A DNA stretch of 64,000 bases from Arthrobacter sp. MYb23 (GTDB lineage: Bacteria; Actinomycetota; Actinomycetes; Actinomycetales; Micrococcaceae). The position numbers and the translations under genes are program-made. The notes under the pieces are model-generated. The model ran no database searches and was not told where the DNA came from. It saw nothing but the letters and a program-made list of their open reading frames with translations. The stretch covers positions 1-64,000 of the forward strand of contig NZ_PCPR01000010.1 in NCBI RefSeq assembly GCF_002979775.1, given 5' to 3'. Positions 44,161-53,556 of the stretch are shown piece after piece (positions within the stretch are counted from its first letter, which is position 1; every line of letters begins with the position of its first letter).

Positions 44161-45891
44161 TTAGCGGCCGCGACGCTCGTTCGATGCCGGAGCCGATGCA
44201 CGACGCGGGCCGCTGCGGGCCGGACGACCTGCACCGGAGCCACCGCGACCGGAGTTGCCGGAGGCACCTGAACCGAAGGATCCGCCGGACGTAGCGCCCG
44301 TTGCGGAAGACCATACGGCCTTGTTTCCACCGGTGCGGGTGCTCGTGGTGGATGCCGTGCGCGGAGCCGAAGCTGAGCGCTGGCCGGTAGCCGGACGGCC
44401 GCTGCGGCCGTTCTGGCCCTGCGAACCGGGAACGTCATTGCGGTGAGTAGCGCCAGCCTTGCCGCGACCGCGTGAGCTGCGGGCGACGTCGTCGTTCGCT
44501 GCTGCGCGGCGATCGGCACGGTTGGTGTCCGTACGAACCGGCTCAGCCGCAACCTTGCCGCGTCCGTTGCGGCCGCCACGACCACCAGCGGTGGGTGCCG
44601 CCTGAGTGGAGCGGCGTGCGCGCTTGCGCTGGGCGTTGGCGCCGGTGGAGGTGCCGCCACCCTGCGGGGCTTTCGCCGCGAGGAGTGCTGCACGGGTGCG
44701 GGGATCAACCTTGTCCGCGATGTCGCCAACCAGGTCAGCAACCAACGGGGAGTTAGCCGTCACGCGTTCAAACGAAACGTCAACGCCGGCAGCCTTCATG
44801 AGCTTCTTGACGTCGCTCTGCTGCTCGGGGAGCGTCAGGGTGACCACGGTGCCATCGGAACCGGCACGGGCCGTACGGCCTGAGCGGTGCAGGTATGCCT
44901 TGTGCTCTGTGGGCGGGTCCACGTGGATGACGAGTTCGACGTCGTCAACGTGCACGCCGCGGGCTGCGACGTCGGTGGCCACCAGGACGCGGACGTCACC
45001 GTTGGAGAACTCGGCAAGGTTGCGGTCGCGGGCGTTCTGCGACAGGTTGCCGTGGAGGTCGACGGCGGGGATACCGGCGTCCGTGAGGGTCTTGGCAAGC
45101 TTGCGGGCGTGGTGCTTGGTCCGCATGAAGAGGACGCGGCGGCCGGCGCCGGAAGCCAATTCAACAATGAGCTGCTTCTTGACGGTCTGGTCGTTGACCA
45201 CCAGGACGTGGTGTTCCATGGTGGTGACAGCGGCTTGGGGATCGTCCACTGAGTGCGTCAGCGGGTTGGACAGGTAACGGTTGACCAGCTTGTCAACACC
45301 GTTGTCCAGAGTCGCGGAGAAGAGCAGGCGCTGACCCTGGGTGGGGGTCATGTCCATGAGCTTCTTGACGACCGGGAGGAAGCCGAGGTCAGCCATGTGG
45401 TCTGCCTCGTCCAGCACGGTGACCTCGACGGCTTCGAGGGTCAGGATGCGCTGGCGGATCAGGTCTTCGAGGCGGCCCGGGCAGGCGATGACGATGTCGA
45501 CACCGGCGCGCAGCGCCTTTTCCTGGCGTGCCTGGGAGATGCCGCCGTAGATGACCGTGGTGTTCAGGCCCATGGCCTTGGCCAGCGGCTCGATGGTGGC
45601 GTTGATCTGGGTTGCCAGTTCACGGGTGGGTGCAAGGACCAGGCCCATGGGGCGGCCCGGCTTGCGGAAATGCTTTGCTTCGCGCTCGGCCAAGCGGGCC
45701 ACGAGCGGGATGGCGAAAGCGATGGTCTTACCGGAACCGGTGCGGCCACGGCCCAGGACGTCGCGGCCTGCGAGGGTGTCCGGGAGGGTCTTGACCTGGA
45801 TGGGGAATGCCTCTTCGATGCCGTCTGCGGCGAGGGATTCAGCAATGGGCTTGGGCGTGCCAAGGGCAGCAAAAGTAGTCATAAACTTCAT
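44161..45891 (-). CDS. DEAD-box RNA helicase
   Basis: 576 aa from the ATG at 45891. Motif Q, GRGRTGSGKT (I), PTRELA (Ia), VLDEADHM (II), SAT (III), ATDVAARGVHV (V) and HRSGRTARAG (VI) are all present. The last roughly 160 residues are Arg/Gly/Ser-rich and basic, the usual RNA-tethering tail of the DeaD/RhlE class. It is involved in RNA folding, ribosome assembly or cold growth. It has an unusually long upstream region of about 290 bases without a gene. Confidence 0.93.
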   Translation of the reverse strand: MKFMTTFAALGTPKPIAESLAADGIEEAFPIQVKTLPDTLAGRDVLGRGRTGSGKTIAFAIPLVARLAEREAKHFRKPGRPMGLVLAPTRELATQINATIEPLAKAMGLNTTVIYGGISQARQEKALRAGVDIVIACPGRLEDLIRQRILTLEAVEVTVLDEADHMADLGFLPVVKKLMDMTPTQGQRLLFSATLDNGVDKLVNRYLSNPLTHSVDDPQAAVTTMEHHVLVVNDQTVKKQLIVELASGAGRRVLFMRTKHHARKLAKTLTDAGIPAVDLHGNLSQNARDRNLAEFSNGDVRVLVATDVAARGVHVDDVELVIHVDPPTEHKAYLHRSGRTARAGSDGTVVTLTLPEQQSDVKKLMKAAGVDVSFERVTANSPLVADLVGDIADKVDPRTRAALLAAKAPQGGGTSTGANAQRKRARRSTQAAPTAGGRGGRNGRGKVAAEPVRTDTNRADRRAAANDDVARSSRGRGKAGATHRNDVPGSQGQNGRSGRPATGQRSASAPRTASTTSTRTGGNKAVWSSATGATSGGSFGSGASGNSGRGGSGAGRPARSGPRRASAPASNERRGR

Positions 45892-46178
45892 GTCTTTCGG
45901 GCGGTGTCCAAGTGCGGACATCGGCCCCCGACGCCGGTTGGGCCAGGGGTTCGCCGAGGAAAAGTCAGGTGATCTACCGGTTCGCTTCAGCAGCGGTGGC
46001 CGGGACCAAATAGAACGCGTTCATCGACGCAGGATGTGCCTCTCACATGAAAAATGCCCCGCCGCGCAGCCTGTCAGGCCACCTGCTTCAGGGCGTCACC
46101 GCACATCAAGTGTTCCTAGCTTAGCAGTGTTTCCACGATGGACCCGCATCGGGGCAGCTCGAGGGTGCGTTGCGGGCA

Positions 46179-46244
46179 CCCAAGTAGGTAGCAGATCAGG
46201 TCGCTCCCAGCGTTGGGAACGACCTGATCTGCGACCTACTTGGG
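46179..46244. repeat. 66-bp palindromic intergenic element, copy 3
   Basis: Ends CCCAAGTAGGTAGCAG and, inverted, CTGCGACCTACTTGGG, with central arms AGGTCG/CGACCT. It contains the last codons and TAG stop of the minus-strand MFS gene (stop at 46236-46238), so the element forms part of that reading frame. Confidence 0.88.
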
Positions 46245-47636
46245 CTGAGTCAGTGAGAGCTCCGGTTCGGCGTCCCGGGATTCGGGCGACGCCACGCGGG
46301 CGGCGACCCTGGGCGCAATGACAACCCCGACGACGGCGATGACCGCCGTCAGCGCGAAGACCCCCGCAAACGAGTTCGTCGTCGTAAATGCCGCGAAAAC
46401 CAGTCCTGTGGCAGCCAGTGACAGTGCGCCACCGAGGGAATCGGAGATGGACATGGCCGCGCTGTTGAAGCCCTGGTTTTCCTCTGTGGAGAGCGCCAAC
46501 GTCATGACGGAAAGCCGCGGGTACATGAGCCCCATGCCGCCGCCAGCCAGGATCCAGCCGGCAATGGCCACGGATGCGGGCAGGGCGAACGCTGCGGTCA
46601 CCAAGGTGGAGATCACGGCTATCAGCACCAAGAGAGCGCCAATCTTCACTGCGAGATCGTCCGCCAGCCGGGCACCGAGCCGCCCTTGGATGGCTGACGC
46701 TCCGGCCCACGCCAGCGCGGCACCAGTCAGCGTCAGTCCGGCGAAGGTGGGCGTGAACGCGTACCGCTCAGTCAGCAGGTATGGCAGGTACACCTCGGCC
46801 CCGAAGAACGCCGCCGACGCCAGGCCGCGCACCAGGATCACGCTGGGCAGGCCTCGGCGTGCGGTGAGGGTCCCCCGCGGTACCAGCGGGCGGACCGCCA
46901 CCAACGCAATGACAAGCGCGACGACGGCAATCGCCCCACCCACGCCCGGAACCTCTGCGGACAGGTTCAGTCCGAGGACGGCGGCGGCTGCGAGCGCCGC
47001 CCACCCCATCCGGCCGAAAGCCCAGGGAACAGGCTCAGCAGCGGGTTCGGAATTCATCCCCCGCACAGCCGGGACCACCATCAGCAAGGCTGGAACCACC
47101 AAGCCCACAACGCCGAGGAACACCCAGTGCCAACTGCTCAGCTGGGCAACCACACCCGCGGCGAACGGTCCCACCAAGGACGGAACCACCCAGGACGCGG
47201 CGAAGGCGGCAAAGATTTTAGGGTGCAGTGCCGGCGGGTATACGCGGGCAACCAGGACGTACAGGGCCACGGTCATCGCACCTCCACCAAGTCCCTGCAC
47301 CAGACGGCCCAGCACCAGCATCTCCATGGTTCCGGCCGTCCCCGCGATCAGGAGGCCAACAACGAACAACGCAACCGAGGAGTACAGCGGCGCCGCAGGA
47401 CCACGACGATCCGACCAGTTACCCGCCGCCACCATGCCCATCACTCCGGTTGCCAGCGGGCCTGCGAAGGCCAGCGCGTAGAGGCTGGCTCCGTCCAGGT
47501 CGCGGCTGACGAGCGGCATGATGGTGGTCACCGCGAGGGACTCGAACGCGCTCAGGAACACGAGTGCGCACGCCCCCACGGTGGCAAGCAGGTATGGACG
47601 GCGGAGTATTCCGGCCGTTGAGGTGTCAGAGGTCAT
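46236..47636 (-). CDS. MFS transporter under a SoxR box
   Basis: 466 aa, 12-14 hydrophobic segments with loop motif NWSDRRGPAAP after the second span; DHA-type exporter. It is divergent from soxR with an excellent SoxR-type palindrome between them, so it is likely induced by redox-active compounds and pumps them out. Its C-terminal Gln-Pro-Lys and stop codon are encoded by the palindromic element. Confidence 0.88.
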   Translation of the reverse strand: MTSDTSTAGILRRPYLLATVGACALVFLSAFESLAVTTIMPLVSRDLDGASLYALAFAGPLATGVMGMVAAGNWSDRRGPAAPLYSSVALFVVGLLIAGTAGTMEMLVLGRLVQGLGGGAMTVALYVLVARVYPPALHPKIFAAFAASWVVPSLVGPFAAGVVAQLSSWHWVFLGVVGLVVPALLMVVPAVRGMNSEPAAEPVPWAFGRMGWAALAAAAVLGLNLSAEVPGVGGAIAVVALVIALVAVRPLVPRGTLTARRGLPSVILVRGLASAAFFGAEVYLPYLLTERYAFTPTFAGLTLTGAALAWAGASAIQGRLGARLADDLAVKIGALLVLIAVISTLVTAAFALPASVAIAGWILAGGGMGLMYPRLSVMTLALSTEENQGFNSAAMSISDSLGGALSLAATGLVFAAFTTTNSFAGVFALTAVIAVVGVVIAPRVAARVASPESRDAEPELSLTQPK

Positions 47637-47651
47637 GGACGTCAGCCTAGA

Positions 47652-47671
47652 ACCTCAACTAATGTTGAGGT
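47652..47671. promoter_or_regulatory. SoxR box
   Basis: Perfect palindrome CCTCAACTAATGTTGAGG (47653-47670) with an extra A/T pair. It closely resembles the E. coli soxS operator CCTCAAGTTAACTTGAGG. It lies 16-34 bases before the MFS start on one side and 34-52 before soxR on the other. Confidence 0.9.
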
Positions 47672-47704
47672 CAATCCATCACTCGCCCCACCGGAAGCGA
47701 CCTC

Positions 47705-48160
47705 ATGCCGCCAGTCGAAACGCACCGGCCACTCAGTATCGGTGAGCTGTCCGAACGGAGTGGAGTGTCGGCGTCGGCCCTTCATTTCTACGAACGCAAC
47801 GGGCTGATCGAAGCGGAGCGAACGGCCGGCAACCAGCGGCGGTACCGGCGGGACACGCTGCGGCGGGTGGCCTTCATCAAGACATCCCAGCGGGTGGGCT
47901 TGCCGCTGAAGGACATCCGCGAGGCGCTGGACTCTTTGCCTGACGGCCGGACCCCCACCAAGCGCGACTGGGCCAGGTTGTCGTTGCGATGGCGCAAGGA
48001 GCTGGACGAGCGCATCGCCGCGCTCCAGCACCTCCGCAATGACCTGGATGGGTGCATCGGCTGCGGCTGCCTGAGCCTGAAGTCGTGCACGCTGCAGAAC
48101 CCGTCGGACGAGCTCGGGGCCTCCGGCGCGGGCGCCCAGCGCTGGACGCTGCCGAAATAG
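47705..48160 (+). CDS. soxR: Redox-sensitive regulator SoxR
   Basis: 151 aa. MerR-type helix-turn-helix (SIGELSERSGVSASALHFYE), a dimer coiled coil (about 90-118), and the [2Fe-2S] cysteine cluster CIGCGCLSLKSC near residues 119-130, complete as in E. coli SoxR. In actinobacteria SoxR senses redox-active molecules directly and controls exporters; the divergent MFS gene fits this. Confidence 0.95.
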   Translation: MPPVETHRPLSIGELSERSGVSASALHFYERNGLIEAERTAGNQRRYRRDTLRRVAFIKTSQRVGLPLKDIREALDSLPDGRTPTKRDWARLSLRWRKELDERIAALQHLRNDLDGCIGCGCLSLKSCTLQNPSDELGASGAGAQRWTLPK

Positions 48161-48202
48161 CAGTACTTCCGGAACAGCAATACTACCGGAATAGCAGTAC
48201 TA
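48152..48202. repeat. Three 17-bp tandem units across two stop codons
   Basis: Units CCGAAATAGCAGTACTT, CCGGAACAGCAATACTA and CCGGAATAGCAGTACTA. The soxR stop lies in the first unit and the stop of the convergent FG-GAP gene in the third. Tandem duplication of the junction seems to have created it. Confidence 0.85.
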
Positions 48203-50197
48203 GAGGATGGCGGTCATGACGTTCCAACCAGCGCCCACCTGGACTCTGGGAGCGTAGCCGCCGCTCCCGCTCCCCGGGTAGAGCCACAGGACACCGGATG
48301 AATCGCGCGCCAGGACGTCAGGTACATCGTCGCCGTCGAAGTCCCCGGGGGTGACGATGGCCGACATGACATTCCACCCCACGCCCACCAACACGCGCGG
48401 GAGCCACTCGTTTGACTGGTCCCGTTCATACAGCCACAGGATGCCCTCCGCATCGCGGGCCAGGACGTCATTTCCCGGCCGGACGTTGTTGCCCGGGCCC
48501 ATGATGGCCGTCATCTCATTCCAGCCGCTGCCGATCTTGGCGCGGGGAAGCCAACCACCGGTGCCGTTGCCCGGGTAGAGCCAGAGGTCCCCGGCAGCGT
48601 CACGCGCCAGAACATCGGCTTTACCATCCGCGTCGAAGTCACCCGGGGCCACGACGGCGGTCATCGCGTTCCAGCCCACGCCCACTTTGGAGCGCGGCAG
48701 CCAGTCGGAGTCACCGTCACCTGGATAGAGCCACAGATCACCGGCGGCGTCACGGGCCAAGGCGTCCGAATTGCCGTCACCGTTGAAATCGCCCGCGGCC
48801 ACGATCAGGTTCATCACGTTCCATCCACTGCCCACCTGCGTCCGCGGCAGCCAGCCCTCGTTGGCGTCGCCGGGGTAAAGCCATAGAGAGCCGGAGGAAT
48901 CCCTTGCCAGAACGTCCGTCGCGCCATCGGAGTTGTAATCCTTCCAAGCGTTGCTGTCGCGAGGGGTGGGGAGCGCCCACAGGTAATTTCGTTGGGTCCC
49001 CGGGCTGAAGTAGCCCTTGGAACCATCCGGAAGCATGGTCAATGTGCCTGGCGCCACGTCAAAGTCAAGATCGATAGCTCCCGCTGCCTTGAGCGATGGA
49101 AGGTTCAGGACGGTAATGCCTGTTCCCACAACGAAAAGCCTGGTGCCGTCGGCGCTCATGGTCAGGTTGAGCGGCCCGGAGTACATGCTGGGGCCACCGT
49201 TAGTAAGGCTGATTGGCGAGGACAAAGTGTTCAGGTCCAGATCTATTTCAGTGAGGAAGGAATCCCCCCTGATGGTTTCGCGGCCTTCTTGCCTGTCCGG
49301 CGTTTTGTCCACAAAGAATGCCCGACGCCCATCGGGCGTAAAGACAGGTGGCGCGGCCCACGTGTCGCTCTGCGTCGCAATTTCGCCGATCACAGTGTTG
49401 GAGGCAACCGCGACTATTGCAATCCCGCCAAATAATTTGGGGTAGTAGATCCTGGATCCGTCAGGGGACATCGAACCGCCGAGCGATGCTACGCCGAGTG
49501 GAATGGTGCTTGAAACTGTTTTTGTTGCCGTGTTGATGACCGAGACCGACGGCTCCGCCCCATGGGAGACGAAGGCTTTGGCACCGTCCGGGGTTAGCAG
49601 TATTTTGCCGGGGGCACGACCGACGGGAATGACCTTCAGAACTGAAGCTGAGGCCACGTTGATGACATGGACTGCCCCGGGGCTATCCGAAGGACCTTCA
49701 GTCGCCTGCGTGGTGACGTACAGCGTGGAACCATCAGGAGACACCGCCAGATCCTGGACTGGTCCGTCCACAGCGATTTTCGCGCTGGGGGTGGCCGTTG
49801 CCGCGTCAACGATCGTTACGTGATGTTCGAAAAGGTGGGTCCCCAAGAAGACTTTCGATCCGTCGGGACTGACTTTCATGGCCGAGATATAGTCCAAGTC
49901 GGCCGTCAGCGTGACGTGATCAGTAGCGGTATCGATCACGGAGAGATCCCCGCCCGTGGAAGCGGCAAAGACCTTCGAACCATCCGGGCTGGCGCTAACG
50001 TACGACGGGCCCATCACTGGGATCTTGGTTGGTGTCCCGAAGTCAGCCATGGGCGCAATGACGGGAACCTGGCCCGGCCCCGCCGTTCGAAGGCCTCCGG
50101 CCATGCCAAAGGCCGGCGACCCGCTGAGCATCAGTCCTACCGCGAGGACGCCGACCCCTACTGTCCGTAAACGAAATTTTCGCGCCGGAAACACCAT
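48200..50197 (-). CDS. Secreted beta-propeller protein with YVTN and FG-GAP/VCBS repeats
   Basis: 665 aa from the ATG at 50197 (GGGGGA upstream). A signal peptide ends near GSPAFGMA. Residues of about 60-410 have YVTN-type repeats (SPDGSKVF, SPDGSTLYVTT, TPDGAKAFVS). From about 425 four repeats of roughly 50 residues read DVLARDxxGxLWLYPG...GWNxMxxI with calcium-type DFNGDGNSD loops. It should fold as two extracellular propellers. A related protein is at 57185. Role unknown; adhesion or surface recognition is possible. Confidence 0.85.
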   Translation of the reverse strand: MVFPARKFRLRTVGVGVLAVGLMLSGSPAFGMAGGLRTAGPGQVPVIAPMADFGTPTKIPVMGPSYVSASPDGSKVFAASTGGDLSVIDTATDHVTLTADLDYISAMKVSPDGSKVFLGTHLFEHHVTIVDAATATPSAKIAVDGPVQDLAVSPDGSTLYVTTQATEGPSDSPGAVHVINVASASVLKVIPVGRAPGKILLTPDGAKAFVSHGAEPSVSVINTATKTVSSTIPLGVASLGGSMSPDGSRIYYPKLFGGIAIVAVASNTVIGEIATQSDTWAAPPVFTPDGRRAFFVDKTPDRQEGRETIRGDSFLTEIDLDLNTLSSPISLTNGGPSMYSGPLNLTMSADGTRLFVVGTGITVLNLPSLKAAGAIDLDFDVAPGTLTMLPDGSKGYFSPGTQRNYLWALPTPRDSNAWKDYNSDGATDVLARDSSGSLWLYPGDANEGWLPRTQVGSGWNVMNLIVAAGDFNGDGNSDALARDAAGDLWLYPGDGDSDWLPRSKVGVGWNAMTAVVAPGDFDADGKADVLARDAAGDLWLYPGNGTGGWLPRAKIGSGWNEMTAIMGPGNNVRPGNDVLARDAEGILWLYERDQSNEWLPRVLVGVGWNVMSAIVTPGDFDGDDVPDVLARDSSGVLWLYPGSGSGGYAPRVQVGAGWNVMTAIL

Positions 50198-50358
50198 GAA
50201 TCCCCCAATTTCAGGCGCCAGCGATTCGCGAAAGGCGCGTGTGCGACACAGGCTACCCACCATCGAAGGGAAAAACCATAGCTGGCTCCTATTTGTAGGA
50301 ATTGCCGGAACAGCAACAAGCATTGCCTTCTGCGGGCGGCCCACGGCACGCTTGGCAT

Positions 50359-51093
50359 ATGACTGAACACACGCACGACGCCGGCACTCACCAGCACGGT
50401 CAGCACACCCATGATGGCGCACAGCACACCCATGAGGGCGCCCAGCAGGGCGGCCTGAACCTCCATGAGGACGCGGACAATGCCGTGGACATGTGGGACG
50501 GCATGTACCGGGAGCGCGCCAAAATTTGGAGTGGGAACCCGAACCCGCAACTGGTTGCCGAGGTCACTGGGCTGAAGCCGGGAAAGGCGCTGGACCTGGG
50601 CTCCGGGGAAGGTGGTGACGCTATTTGGTTAGCACAACAGGGGTGGACCGTCACCGCATTGGACGTGTCCGCCGTCGCGCTTGAACGTGCAGCAGCCCAT
50701 GCAGCGGAAACCGATCACGCGGACCGGATCACGTGGCAGCAACAGGACCTCACGGAGTGGGAGCCGGAGCCGGTGTTCGATCTGGTGTCGGCCCAGTTCC
50801 TCCACTCCCCTTTGTTGCCGTGGCGGGACTCTGCGTCGAAAGCCGCTGCCGCCGTCGCACCCGGTGGCACCTTGTTGATTGTGGGTCATCACCCGCACGG
50901 ACTCCCGTCGTGGAGCCATCATCACGAGTCCGGCATGTTTTTCACGCCGGAGCAGTTGGCCGGTGAGCTCCGGTTGGATCGCGCGCCGTGGTTTGTTGAG
51001 GTCCTCACGGACAGGGCGCGGACCGTCACCGGACCGAACGGCGAGTCCGGCACCACCCTCGACACGGTCCTGAGAGCCACAAAACGCGCCTAA
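50359..51093 (+). CDS. SAM-dependent methyltransferase with His-rich N-terminus
   Basis: 244 aa from the ATG at 50359. Class I fold: ALDLGSGEGGDAIWLA (SAM motif I, near residue 75), VTALDVSAVALERA and FDLVSAQFLHSP. The first 30 residues hold repeated HTHDG/HTHEG with nine histidines, which suggests a metal-binding tail. Substrate unknown; tellurite- or thiopurine-type methyltransferases have a similar core. Confidence 0.85.
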   Translation: MTEHTHDAGTHQHGQHTHDGAQHTHEGAQQGGLNLHEDADNAVDMWDGMYRERAKIWSGNPNPQLVAEVTGLKPGKALDLGSGEGGDAIWLAQQGWTVTALDVSAVALERAAAHAAETDHADRITWQQQDLTEWEPEPVFDLVSAQFLHSPLLPWRDSASKAAAAVAPGGTLLIVGHHPHGLPSWSHHHESGMFFTPEQLAGELRLDRAPWFVEVLTDRARTVTGPNGESGTTLDTVLRATKRA

Positions 51094-51135
51094 ACACCGC
51101 CGCGCCTAAACACCGGCAGGACTAAACACCGGCAG
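51085..51135. repeat. Three short tandem units across two stop codons
   Basis: CGCGCCTAAACACCGC, then CGCGCCTAAACACCGGCAGG, then ACTAAACACCGGCAGG. The methyltransferase stop (TAA) is in the first unit, the stop of the convergent Lrp-type gene in the third. Read on the minus strand every unit repeats the Ala-Gly-Val-stop end or a variant of it. Confidence 0.8.
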
Positions 51136-52159
51136 GCAGTAGCTCCCCGTAAGGCGGCACCACTGTTCCGGTGGCGGTCGAGTCCGGGTTCAGCATCCAC
51201 CCGACGCGTTTTGCCGTGTTCAACATAACCACGCTCTCCACCAGCTCGATGCCCGGTATCCGCTGCTGGATGGTGAGCTCCATTTCCATGACGTCTGCCA
51301 GGGACCGCAGCCACATGATCATGGTGAAGTTGGTGCGTCCCGTGGTGGAGGCGGAGAACCGGATGTTGCGGATGGCCCTGAGTTCCGTGGCAGCGGCCTC
51401 ATGCTGGCCGGGGGGCACGTTCGCGAACCATTGCACGGTGATGGGGAATCCGGAGAACTGCTGGGCAATTTCGCAGCGGAAGGACAACATCCTGCTGGCC
51501 AGCACCCGCCCGAGTTGCCGTTGAACCGTTGCTGGATTCCGGCCCAGGGCTCTGGCAATCTCGGCCGCGGTGGCCCGGCCGTCGCGGGCAAGGAACGGGA
51601 TGAGCGCCAAGTGGCTTTCCGGGAGCGGGACCACGATTGCGTCGGGTGCTGGGGGATTGGCCGACTCGGGTCCCGCGAGCGCCCGGAGTGCCTGCTGCTC
51701 CGCTTTGCTGAGCACGTTGAGCCGCCACGCATAACCGCTGGTGTGGATTCGTGTGCAGAGGGCTGTGTGGTATTTGGTGAGCCCCCGAATTTCCTTGAGC
51801 CTGGGCAACACCTGGGTGCTGAATTGCCCCAGGTCTTGGGTGATTACCGTCAGCGTGAGATCACGGTTGCTGGCAGCCTCTTCCACGGTAATGACTTCGG
51901 GAAGCTGCGCAACCGCAGAGGTAACGTCCGGTCTGAGGTGCATTTCGCAGTCGATGTCCACCATCGCCAGGCACATGTCCTTGGGATCGCCCATGAGGTG
52001 CGCGGTGGTCCACGATGCGCCCGCCGCCCGCATGCGCTCCCATCTGGACGCGAGGGTGGTGGCGTGGACGCCGAGGACTTCGCCGGCGTCGGACCAACTT
52101 ATCCGTGGCGATATCTGCAACGCGTTGATTAGCCGCAGATCTTCTTCACTGAGCTCCAT
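51122..52159 (-). CDS. Lrp/AsnC-family regulator with two DNA-binding domains
   Basis: 345 aa, twice the size of a standard Lrp. First half: helix-turn-helix (LRLINALQISPRISWSDAG) and an AsnC-type ligand domain. Second half: another helix-turn-helix (LIPFLARDGRATAAEIARAL) and ligand domain. Fused double-Lrp proteins of this kind usually sit next to the genes they control; here an amidohydrolase and a transporter are divergent. It probably senses an amino-acid-like compound handled by that pair. Confidence 0.85.
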   Translation of the reverse strand: MELSEEDLRLINALQISPRISWSDAGEVLGVHATTLASRWERMRAAGASWTTAHLMGDPKDMCLAMVDIDCEMHLRPDVTSAVAQLPEVITVEEAASNRDLTLTVITQDLGQFSTQVLPRLKEIRGLTKYHTALCTRIHTSGYAWRLNVLSKAEQQALRALAGPESANPPAPDAIVVPLPESHLALIPFLARDGRATAAEIARALGRNPATVQRQLGRVLASRMLSFRCEIAQQFSGFPITVQWFANVPPGQHEAAATELRAIRNIRFSASTTGRTNFTMIMWLRSLADVMEMELTIQQRIPGIELVESVVMLNTAKRVGWMLNPDSTATGTVVPPYGELLPAGV

Positions 52160-52300
52160 GAGCTTATTCTCTCAGGACTCTGCATGAATTCTGCTCTTAG
52201 AGCCGTGACCATGCATATTTCCAGATGTTTTAGAGCATGTGAACCACATCACCCCAGAATGGCAATAAGGAATCCATCCCCGAGCACCACAGGAGAACAT

Positions 52301-53518
52301 ATGACCATCGCGGCCGACGCCAAGGAACTGCGGGACGACATCGTCCGCCTCCGTCACGACCTCCACCGTGAACCCGAAATCGGACTGCAGCTTCCCCGGA
52401 CACAGGAGAAGGTACTCAAGGCGCTGGACGGACTGCCGTACGAGATCACTCTTGGCAAGGAAACGACGTCGGTCACTGCGGTTCTGCGGGGCGGCGCGAA
52501 TCACGCTTCGGCCGAGAAGCCCGTGGTTTTGCTGCGTGCCGACATGGATGGACTTCCGGTGCAGGAAACTACAGGCGTGGACTACACCTCCCGCGTGGAC
52601 GGGGCAATGCACGCCTGCGGTCACGACCTCCACACCTCCATGCTCGCCGGTGCCGCCACCCTCCTGGCAGAGCGTCGCGATCAGCTGGCCGGCGATGTCA
52701 TCCTCATGTTCCAGCCCGGAGAGGAAGGCTTCGACGGAGCGAGCTACATGATCAAGGAAGGCGTCCTGGATGCTGCCGGTCGTCGCGCCGACACCGCCTA
52801 CGGGATGCACGTGTTCTCTTCCCTTGAACCGCACGGGCAGTTCGTCACCAAGCCCGGCGTCATGCTCAGTTCCTCGGACGGACTCGTTGTCACCGTGCTG
52901 GGCGCGGGCGGCCACGGCTCCGCTCCTTACTCGGCAAAGGACCCCGTCACCGCTGCTGCCGAGATGGTCACCGCACTCCAGGTCATGGTCACCCGCCAGT
53001 TCAACATGTTCGATCCCGTAGTCCTGACCGTCGGTGTCCTGCACGCAGGAACCAAGCGCAACGTCATCCCCGAGACGGCCCGCATCGAAGCCACCATCAG
53101 GACCTTCTCCGAAGAGTCCCGCCGGAAGATGATGGAAGCAGTACCCCGGCTTCTGCATGGCATCGCGGCAGCCCACGGTTTGGAGGCGGACGTGCATTAC
53201 CAGGAGGAATACCCCCTCACCATCAACGACGACGACGAAACCACCACCGCGGAGAAAGTCATCGCCGGAATGTTCGGCGAATCCCGCCACACCCGCATGG
53301 CAACTCCCCTGAGCGGTTCCGAGGACTTCTCCCGCGTCCTCGCCGAAGTTCCCGGCACCTTTGTGGGACTCAGCGCCGTTGCCCCCGGCGCCGACCACAC
53401 GACGTCGCCGTTCAACCACTCGCCGTACGCACTGTTCGACGACGGCGTCCTCACCGACGGCGCCGCGCTGTATGCCGAACTTGCCGTATCCCGCATAGCT
53501 GCCCTCGCCGGCAACTGA
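52301..53518 (+). CDS. M20-family amidohydrolase
   Basis: 405 aa from the ATG at 52301 (AGGAGAA before it). Two-metal hydrolase of the hippurate hydrolase/N-acyl amino acid group: LRADMDGLP, HACGHDLHTSM and FQPGEEGFDGA carry the metal ligands. It removes an acyl group from an amino acid derivative; which one is not known. Its neighbours, a double-Lrp regulator and an MHS-family importer, make an uptake-hydrolysis unit. Confidence 0.9.
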   Translation: MTIAADAKELRDDIVRLRHDLHREPEIGLQLPRTQEKVLKALDGLPYEITLGKETTSVTAVLRGGANHASAEKPVVLLRADMDGLPVQETTGVDYTSRVDGAMHACGHDLHTSMLAGAATLLAERRDQLAGDVILMFQPGEEGFDGASYMIKEGVLDAAGRRADTAYGMHVFSSLEPHGQFVTKPGVMLSSSDGLVVTVLGAGGHGSAPYSAKDPVTAAAEMVTALQVMVTRQFNMFDPVVLTVGVLHAGTKRNVIPETARIEATIRTFSEESRRKMMEAVPRLLHGIAAAHGLEADVHYQEEYPLTINDDDETTTAEKVIAGMFGESRHTRMATPLSGSEDFSRVLAEVPGTFVGLSAVAPGADHTTSPFNHSPYALFDDGVLTDGAALYAELAVSRIAALAGN

Positions 53519-53556
53519 CTCACCAACCCCAGCCCCTCCCCACTTTGGAGAACCAC

